NCBI GenBank assembly: GCA_964487285.1 | Contig: CAZAPZ010000050.1 | Coordinates: 1 to 11,206, forward strand | Direction: 5' to 3' | DNA length: 11,206 nt | Origin: CAZAPZ01 sp964487285 | Lineage (GTDB): Bacteria > Campylobacterota_A > Desulfurellia > JAADFJ01 | Shown here: positions 6,701 to 11,206 of the stretch, piece by piece | How positions within the stretch are numbered: position 1 is the stretch's first letter | Layout: every line of letters begins with the position of its first letter | Program-made: the position numbers and the translations under genes | Notes under the pieces: generated by a model | Database searches by the model: none | Seen by the model: the letters and a program-made list of their open reading frames with translations, nothing else | Told to the model about the DNA's origin: nothing

Positions 6701-7999
6701 CTAAAATTTACTTCCATCAATAGTCAATATTGTGCGGAATCGTGCGCTTTTATCGCTATTGGTATAATTAAAATTACTTTTTTTCGGTGCAGTCTTAAAT
6801 GATAGTTTTTTTAAAAACATTATAGTTTTATATTTTGTACTCTTATAATTACCTTTAATGGAAATATCAATTTTAGCTGTAAATTCTTTATCGGCAGATT
6901 CCGTTTGCAGAACAGCTCCTCTTTGTTTAGATGCCGTTTTAATAGCCGGAGATACATCGATACTATTTATCAGTGCATCAGATGGCATTATGTTGGATAA
7001 CCATCCGACAAATTTTCCGAGATTCAGTTCTTTATTGAGTTTATTTTGCAATTTTGATAATCGTTTTAGAGTGGTTATCTCACTCTTGTTAGGCAATTTG
7101 GCTTTCAGCTCATCGTTTTTAGACGATAAATATGACAGCTTATCGTTGAATGTTTTTCTAATTTTTAGGTAGTTTAAGTAACTTCTTGCAGATACGCTTG
7201 TTAAAAGAAGTGACAGGATTATTGATATTACGGCAGCCAATTTACTAAACCTGTAGGTCGTTATTTTTGTTAAGTAAACATTTTCCAAAAAGTTGAAACT
7301 TTTATCTAAAAAGAATAATCCGTAAATTTCAGGTGAATGCAAAACTTGGTTGAGGTCAGCATCCAAGATATTTGATTTCCATTTTATGTTTTCTTTATTT
7401 TCGTCTGCCAAATCTCCCATCAGCAATGTTCCTTCTTCTAAAAAGCTGCTTGTCTGTTGAGGATCGTATTTTGATAGGCTTCTTGATATGATATTACCGT
7501 TTTGAATAATCATTTCAGATAGAATTCCAAGCTTAGCCCATACAATTTTGTTCGGATGAATACCCATTTTTTTCGATAGATTGACAATTGCATTTTCAAC
7601 AGGTACGATCGAATCAATAACAGCCGATTGATTAAGCGACTGAAAAAGTTCGTTAATGTCCGATTTAGGGGCGGCTGCTATTTTAACCGACATACCGTCA
7701 TCAAATTTATTTAATAATTTATATCTTACAATATACGGCTCCGTAAAGACCGAAAGCCCGTCTATAAATTTTTTGACAGCAATATTGAGAAATTTTTTAC
7801 TGCTTATTTTGAGTTGAGCGATATCAAAATAACTTAAGTCGGAAAGAAACGATATTCTCAGATAATCCGCTTCCAGTTCGCCAATATTTTGAATTGAGAT
7901 AGTTCCTGTTTTAACTATTTTATTTCCTTTGGCAATAAGATATTCAACGTTTCCCATATTGCTTGTATTAACAAAAAGATAAGCCGTTTTCGATGCCAT
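6701..7999 (-). CDS. GspL/PilM-PilN-like bitopic assembly protein
   Basis: This gene heads the E-F operon. From this start its 432 residues fall into a cytoplasmic region of about 250 residues, one membrane segment (about 252-271, LAAVISIILSLLLTSVSA), a charged coiled-coil stretch (about 278-326, rich in K, L, N and E), and a C-terminal periplasmic region of about 105 residues beginning near GKFVGWLSNIMPSDALINSI. That arrangement is the one of GspL, or of PilM fused to PilN, with an actin-like cytoplasmic domain that recruits the ATPase. Overall similarity is weak, so the call rests on architecture, the WLSNIMPSD motif typical of PilN-type proteins, and position before gspE. A canonical ATP-binding signature is not visible. 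An ATG at 8056 would add a hydrophobic stretch of 19 residues, unexpected ahead of a cytoplasmic domain; neither start has a ribosome site. Confidence 0.65.
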   Translation of the reverse strand: MASKTAYLFVNTSNMGNVEYLIAKGNKIVKTGTISIQNIGELEADYLRISFLSDLSYFDIAQLKISSKKFLNIAVKKFIDGLSVFTEPYIVRYKLLNKFDDGMSVKIAAAPKSDINELFQSLNQSAVIDSIVPVENAIVNLSKKMGIHPNKIVWAKLGILSEMIIQNGNIISRSLSKYDPQQTSSFLEEGTLLMGDLADENKENIKWKSNILDADLNQVLHSPEIYGLFFLDKSFNFLENVYLTKITTYRFSKLAAVISIILSLLLTSVSARSYLNYLKIRKTFNDKLSYLSSKNDELKAKLPNKSEITTLKRLSKLQNKLNKELNLGKFVGWLSNIMPSDALINSIDVSPAIKTASKQRGAVLQTESADKEFTAKIDISIKGNYKSTKYKTIMFLKKLSFKTAPKKSNFNYTNSDKSARFRTILTIDGSKF

Positions 8000-8006
8000 A
8001 CTATTA

Positions 8007-8012
8007 ATTATA
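8007..8012 (-). promoter_or_regulatory. -10 hexamer immediately before the GspL-like start (possible leaderless mRNA)
   Basis: A perfect TATAAT on the minus strand ends seven bases before the ATG at 7999. Initiation at the normal distance would begin at or next to that ATG. The absence of a ribosome site fits this, but the -35 match (TGTTAA at 16 bp) is poor. Confidence 0.3.
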
Positions 8013-8080
8013 CATAATATTTTATGAATTAACAGGGCTATAGACTTAGGCAGCATTCGTCAACCGAGAATTGCGGTAAA

Positions 8081-8110
8081 TACGTAAAGTATACTGCCCC
8101 CGTTTGTCAA
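8081..8110 (-). promoter_or_regulatory. alternative upstream promoter of the assembly operon
   Basis: Minus-strand TTGACA (8110-8105) is followed after 17-18 bp by TTACGT or TACGTA. The -35 is perfect but the -10 is weak. It would produce a leader covering both candidate starts of the GspL-like gene. Confidence 0.3.
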
Positions 8111-8551
8111 TACAACTTTTTCTAAGTTCTCATTCCCTCCTTTTCTTAAATTATTTTCCTCATACATTTTATTAAGCAGTTCTATTTATTTGTTGTTCAT
8201 GTCAAAGGCATAATAAACTCACATGGTAATGGCGGTTAAAATTCCCCACCTGTTTAATTAATTTTTAGTATGATACCTCCTATAAATTTTAGTCTATAGG
8301 AAGTAAAATGAAGGGAGTTTCAATACGTTATTCAGTAGATACGATGATTAAGCTCGGTAGAACTATTTCTTATATTTCGAGAACCTTGCGCATAGACAGA
8401 AAAACCGTAAGGAAAACAAGAGAAGAGATCAAGGCAAATGGCGGAGCCGTCATACAGCCTGCAATTAAAAAAGTTTCTATGCTGGATTCCTATCCTAATT
8501 TCTTCGTCAAAGAAGCTCTTAAATATGCCTTTTTGAGGACTTTTGGGATAA

Positions 8552-8832
8552 TGAGACCACTGCACAATAAGCAGATCCACAGGAGGCTAAGATTGGGTGA
8601 GATTTAGAAATTAAAATTTGAGGTACTAACCTGCTAGTTTGAGAATTTTGATTTCCTGAAGATTACCGTTTATTTGGCTTCCCTGCGGGCAATATGTGCT
8701 TTCCCATATACTTGCGTTTTTGCTTCTTCGAATTAACCCGGTTAGTCCAACAGAGGTCTGCCTTGTCTTCAGGGCAGCTCTATAGAAAACCTCATTAAAA
8801 GCTGTGAATTTGTTTATTATGCAGTGGTCTCA
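8552..8832 (+). mobile_element. 281-bp non-autonomous terminal-inverted-repeat element (MITE-like)
   Basis: The left end TGAGACCACTGCACAATAAG and the right end (8812-8832) are inverted repeats of each other with two or three mismatches. TAA flanks both sides (8549-8551 and 8833-8835) as a 3-bp target duplication. The interior has no credible transposase. Imperfect inner inverted repeats (ACTAACC at 8625-8631 against GGTTAGTCC at 8740-8748) flank the conserved core. A 3-bp TNA duplication is known for parts of the IS5 family, so an IS5-related parent is plausible but unproven. The related copy at 53-269 supports mobility. Confidence 0.75.
8666..8709 (+). repeat. 44-bp perfectly conserved core, copy 2
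   Basis: This is identical in inverted orientation to 111-154. A second identical block of 24 bp lies at 8600-8623, matching 198-221. Sequence between and outside these blocks is clearly diverged. Confidence 0.85.
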
Positions 8833-8897
8833 TAAGGATATATTATGATCGTTTTTTGATTTCAAGCGATGAGATTAGTAAAAAAGAGGGAAATCCC

Positions 8898-8926
8898 TTG
8901 ACAAAATTAGATAGCCTGATAATAAT
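8898..8926 (+). promoter_or_regulatory. sigma-70-type promoter upstream of the broken regulator
   Basis: A perfect TTGACA (8898-8903), a 17-bp spacer and AATAAT (8921-8926) form a strong-looking promoter reading toward the small open frame at 8956 and the cytochrome c-narG genes. Confidence 0.55.
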
Positions 8927-8943
8927 ACTAACTCAGTAGTATT
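8924..8943 (+). promoter_or_regulatory. operator-like inverted repeat over the -10/+1 region
   Basis: AATACTA-ACTCAG-TAGTATT is a 7-bp perfect inverted repeat overlapping the -10 and the likely start point, the usual place for a repressor site. AT-rich dyads with AATACT/AGTATT-type arms are compatible with Rrf2/IscR-like operators, which is inference. Confidence 0.45.
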
Positions 8944-8955
8944 TTAGGGGGTATT

Positions 8956-9181
8956 ATGCAAAATAAAAGAATGCAATTTTTAAAGAACTCCGATAGCATA
9001 CTTGCAATACTAACAACATCGGCAAAATTTCCAAAAGTACAAAAAAGAACTCAAATAACAAAAATAACTCGTTGCCGATATTCAGCAAAAGATGATGCTT
9101 CTAAATTCTAGTAAAACGAAAAAAACAGTTGAAATAAACTATTCTAACAGCAATTCGCAATATCCTGCAATCTATGTTTAA
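8956..9181 (+). pseudogene. possible decayed Rrf2-family regulator
   Basis: An open frame of 51 codons (8956-9111, GGGGG five bases upstream) begins MQNKRMQFLKNSDSILAILT and continues to AKFPKVQKRTQITKI. This loosely resembles the first helix and following loop of Rrf2 regulators (pattern FLKNSDYAxxALLYLAKxPxGxxxTIKEI). Shortly after, a second frame is open from 9068 to TAA at 9179-9181 and reads LVADIQQKMMLLNSSKTKKT, which resembles the recognition-helix/wing stretch FLxKILQKLxKAGLLxSxKG. A frameshift and a small deletion would explain the break. The Rrf2 wing, cysteine ligands and C-terminal helix are absent. The operator-like repeat just upstream would suit autoregulation. The similarity is by eye and weak. 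Confidence 0.3.
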
Positions 9182-9200
9182 CAGTCGGGAACAATTTGCA

Positions 9201-9210
9201 CTTAATTAAG
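9201..9210. repeat. palindrome in the leader of the cytochrome c-narG operon
   Basis: CTTAATTAAG is a perfect 10-bp palindrome about 90 bp upstream of the cytochrome c start. It could be a regulator site. No TTGAT-N4-ATCAA (FNR-type) box was found between 9112 and 9296. A TATAGT at 9226-9231 is the best -10 candidate but lacks a matching -35. Confidence 0.2.
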
Positions 9211-9296
9211 CACTCTTTTGTTTTTTATAGTGATACAAAAAGTATATTGGGTACCCTGGGCAGCGATTAACACATTAATGAAAAGGAGGTTATATA

Positions 9297-9830
9297 ATGA
9301 TTTTTAAAATGTTTTACGGGATTATCATTTTATCTATTGCCTTATCAGGCCTTAATGCCGATGCAGGTGTGAAACCTGTTTTATCTAAAAATGCGGCGGC
9401 GGGAATGAAAATTTTTATATCCCAAAAGTTACTTAAAAATGGAGGAGCAGCTTGTATCTCTTGCCATTCGGTTACCTCTATAAATATTATGGGTGGAACA
9501 TTGGGTCCAAATCTTTCAGGAGTATATAAACAGATTGGCGAAAATGGGCTTAAATTTGTGTTAAAATCCGTTCCATTTCCTACCATGAAGCCGATATACC
9601 GAACAAGACCGATAACAAAACAAGAGAGAAATGACCTCCTGGCTTTTCTCAAATACTCATCAAAGGTAAATCAGAGCAAGGGCGCGGGTAAGATAAATCG
9701 GAGCAGGGGTAAAGGTTTGGGATTATTAATATCCGGGGTGTCTATTTTTGTCGTACTTATGATTCTTCTGCCGATTATATGGAAAAATCGTCTGTTCACC
9801 GTTAGACGCTCCCTTGTGGAAAAATTATAA
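9297..9830 (+). CDS. membrane-anchored monohaem cytochrome c, first gene of a nar/nxr-type operon
   Basis: The 177-residue protein has an N-terminal signal sequence (hydrophobic 8-19, with a possible cleavage near NADAG at 20-24) and a cytochrome c domain with the haem motif CISCH at 53-57. GGTLGPNLSGVY follows at 66-77, with Met97 in PFPTMKP as likely sixth ligand. A basic, glycine-rich linker (about 121-140) leads to a C-terminal membrane helix (about 141-161) and a short basic tail, KNRLFTVRRS, that would face the cytoplasm. It would be a haem domain tethered to the outer face of the inner membrane. AAAGGAGG (9282-9289) precedes the ATG by seven bases. Its stop is 12 bp from the narG start, so the two are surely co-transcribed, suggesting electron exchange with the Nar complex. 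Thermus narC and the class I cytochrome next to nxrA in Nitrobacter are comparable gene orders, recalled rather than checked. Confidence 0.9.
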   Translation: MIFKMFYGIIILSIALSGLNADAGVKPVLSKNAAAGMKIFISQKLLKNGGAACISCHSVTSINIMGGTLGPNLSGVYKQIGENGLKFVLKSVPFPTMKPIYRTRPITKQERNDLLAFLKYSSKVNQSKGAGKINRSRGKGLGLLISGVSIFVVLMILLPIIWKNRLFTVRRSLVEKL

Positions 9831-9842
9831 AGGAGGAAATTT

Positions 9843-11206
9843 ATGGGATGGATAAAAGATATAACCAATCCTAAACTAAGGCAGTGGGAAGAGTTTTACA
9901 GAAATAGGCATCAGCATGATAAGATAGTAAGAAGTACGCATGGGGTTAACTGTACAGGAGGATGTTCATGGGGTGTTTATGTTAAAGATGGGGTGGTAAC
10001 ATGGGAGCTGCAGCAAACAGATTATCCTCAATTCAGCGACGAACTTCCGCCTTATGAACCCAGGGGATGTCAAAGAGGTATTTCTGCATCATGGTATGTT
10101 TATAGTCCTATAAGAGTCAAATATCCATACATAAAAGGTGCGCTATTGGACTTTTGGGAAGAAGCCTTAAAAACTTATGATAATCCGATAGACGCATGGG
10201 CATCTATTGTTGAGGATAATTCTAAACGTTCAAGATATCAGCGGGCAAGAGGGAAAGGAGGCTTCAGACGAACAAGCTGGGATAAGGCTGCAAAAATAAT
10301 TGCTGCGTCATGTCTTTATACGGCTAAGAAATGGGGCCCCGACAGAATATTCGCATTTTCCCCGATTCCTGCCATGTCTATGTTTTCTTTTGCCGGCGGA
10401 TCTCGGTTTATGCAGCTTTTAGGTGGAGCACATCTTAGTTTTTATGATTGGTATTGTGATCTTCCCCCGGCATTTCCTGAAATTTGGGGTGATCAAACGG
10501 ATGTTGCAGAAAGTGCCGATTGGTATAATGGTAAATTTATCGTAGTAACGGGAACAACCCCCAACAGAACGAGAACGCCTGATGTTCACTTCCTTGCCGA
10601 AGCTCGATATAATGGGGCTAAGCTCGTTGTACTATCTCCTGACTTCAGTCAAGTATCTAAATATGCAGATTGGTGGATTCCTGTTAAAGCGGGTCAGGAT
10701 ACAGCCTTCTGGATGGCGGTAAATCATGTCATATTAAAAGAGTTTTATGAAAAGCGAACTGTTCCATATTTTGTTGATTATATAAAACAGTATAGTGATA
10801 TGTCGTTTCTTGTAGAGTTAAAAAAAGATCCTTCAAATAATTCTTATAAACCGGGCCAATATGTTAGGGCTAATAGAATTTCGCGTTATAAAAATGTTGA
10901 AAATGGAGATTGGAAATTTTTGATCTACGATAAAAACAGCAATGAAGCTCGTATGCCCGGAGGTACTGTAGGTTTTAGATGGGACAAAAAAGAGACTGGG
11001 AAATGGAATCTAAAGCTTGAGGATGGACTTGATGGTAATCCTATAGATCCGGCAATTACTTTTAAAGATGATCACGATGATGTTTTACAGGTTGGTTTTG
11101 ATGAATTTGAAAGCAAAACAAATATGTTCAGAGGAGTGCCTGTAAAACGATTAAAAACTGAAAATGACGATATAGTCATTGCCACACTATTTGATCTCAT
11201 TATGGC
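9843..11206 (+). CDS. narG: nitrate reductase alpha subunit / nitrite oxidoreductase alpha subunit, NarG type (3' end outside window)
   Basis: The molybdenum bis-MGD catalytic subunit of the membrane-bound NarGHI complex reduces nitrate to nitrite; the same fold in Nitrobacter-type NxrA runs in reverse. The visible 454 codons are about a third of the usual 1,200-odd residues. AGGAGG (9831-9836) precedes the ATG. The FS0 iron-sulfur site is intact: His33, Cys37, Cys41 and Cys76 in STHGVNCTGGCSW and EPRGCQRG, matching E. coli His49, Cys53, Cys57 and Cys92. YDWYCDLPP (201-209) contains the aspartate corresponding by offset to the E. coli Mo ligand Asp222 (Asp206 here). DVAESADWYNG and TRTPDVHFLAEARYNG are also closely family-like. 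The N terminus (GWIKDITNPKLRQWEEFYR) lacks a twin-arginine export signal, so the catalytic site should face the cytoplasm. Direction of the reaction cannot be settled from this part. Confidence 0.93.
   Translation, partial: MGWIKDITNPKLRQWEEFYRNRHQHDKIVRSTHGVNCTGGCSWGVYVKDGVVTWELQQTDYPQFSDELPPYEPRGCQRGISASWYVYSPIRVKYPYIKGALLDFWEEALKTYDNPIDAWASIVEDNSKRSRYQRARGKGGFRRTSWDKAAKIIAASCLYTAKKWGPDRIFAFSPIPAMSMFSFAGGSRFMQLLGGAHLSFYDWYCDLPPAFPEIWGDQTDVAESADWYNGKFIVVTGTTPNRTRTPDVHFLAEARYNGAKLVVLSPDFSQVSKYADWWIPVKAGQDTAFWMAVNHVILKEFYEKRTVPYFVDYIKQYSDMSFLVELKKDPSNNSYKPGQYVRANRISRYKNVENGDWKFLIYDKNSNEARMPGGTVGFRWDKKETGKWNLKLEDGLDGNPIDPAITFKDDHDDVLQVGFDEFESKTNMFRGVPVKRLKTENDDIVIATLFDLIM

Larger units (their letters stand above)
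8199..8939 (+). mobile_element. remnant of an IS21-family insertion sequence (left end plus 5' part of istA)
   Basis: The block GGCGGTTAAAATTCCCCACC at 8231-8250, upstream of an IstA-like reading frame, resembles the subterminal repeats of many IS21-family left ends. A possible TGT terminus is at about 8199. The transposase frame follows at 8308, but no catalytic domain, no istB and no right end are present, so the element is a truncated fossil. A 281-bp element is inserted in it at 8552. The right boundary is uncertain, since the open frame ends at 8939 over the promoter of the next locus. Confidence 0.55.
8308..8939 (+). pseudogene. IS21-type transposase IstA, N-terminal fragment, interrupted
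   Basis: From ATG at 8308 (AGGAAG at 8298-8303) the frame encodes an N-terminal helix-turn-helix of IstA type: TISYISRTLRIDRKTVRKTR at about residues 19-38, then PAIKKVSMLDSY (51-62), which matches the start of the region after the HTH in IstA. Only 81 residues belong to it. From 8552 the frame enters an inserted element and reads 18 foreign residues to a stop at 8607. If the element and one TAA copy are removed, codon 82 becomes AGG and the frame continues as RIYYDRFLISSDE to a stop at 8937-8939. RIYYD resembles the RIYEDL motif that follows in IstA. Full IstA proteins are about 400-500 residues, so it was truncated in addition to being interrupted. Confidence 0.65.

Noticed and set aside
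6858..7172. 104-codon plus-strand frame opposite the GspL-like gene
   Set aside because: It is antisense to the operon gene, with no ribosome site or family motif.
8552..8607. Last 18 residues of the IstA-like frame (MRPLHNKQIHRRLRLGEI)
   Set aside because: These codons are the terminal repeat and interior of the inserted element and not part of the transposase.
9112..9296. FNR- or CRP-type activator site before the cytochrome c-narG operon
   Set aside because: No TTGAT-N4-ATCAA or TGTGA-N6-TCACA match was found; only a CTTAATTAAG palindrome is present.
9314..9652. 112-codon minus-strand frame opposite the anchored cytochrome c
   Set aside because: The plus-strand gene has a haem motif, signal sequence and strong ribosome site; the antisense frame has none.

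Overview
The window is AT-rich chromosomal DNA from a Gram-negative, probably anaerobic or facultatively anaerobic bacterium. Evidence for this is two exported c-type cytochromes, a thiol-reductant exporter of the CcdA type, a respiratory nitrate reductase-type molybdoenzyme and a type II secretion/type IV pilus-like assembly operon. A deltaproteobacterial-like or related lineage would fit, but I cannot name the organism from sequence alone.

Layout. Positions 1-270 hold one end of a transposable element. From 417 to about 8000 every gene lies on the minus strand. Reading in the direction of transcription they are: a GspL/PilM-PilN-like membrane protein, a GspE/PilB ATPase and a GspF/PilC platform protein, the three being directly abutting or overlapping; then a small periplasmic cytochrome c followed 29 bp later by CcdA; then methylenetetrahydrofolate reductase (metF); then a stand-alone LUD-domain protein with a four-cysteine C-terminal cluster. 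From 8200 to 8940 there is a decayed IS21-family insertion sequence, itself interrupted by a 281-bp non-autonomous element. From 8890 to 9180 there is a promoter with an overlapping inverted repeat and what may be a broken Rrf2-type regulator. From 9297 onward, on the plus strand, a membrane-anchored monohaem cytochrome c precedes the alpha subunit of a nitrate reductase/nitrite oxidoreductase (narG-type), which runs off the window.

How the genes work together. The L-E-F trio would form the inner-membrane motor of a pilus or secretion machine; no pilin, secretin or prepilin peptidase is visible here. Cytochrome c plus CcdA looks like a small export/maturation pair, since CcdA supplies reductant for apocytochrome haem ligation. 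The cytochrome c-narG pair looks like the start of a respiratory operon in which the anchored cytochrome could exchange electrons with the Nar/Nxr complex.

Most notable structure. Two related copies of one element lie in opposite orientation near 53-269 and 8552-8832. The right-hand copy has inverted ends, a 3-bp TAA target duplication, and sits inside the IS21 transposase remnant so that removing it restores an open frame. The two copies share a perfectly conserved 44-bp core and a 24-bp block separated by diverged sequence. No tRNA, rRNA or CRISPR array was seen.
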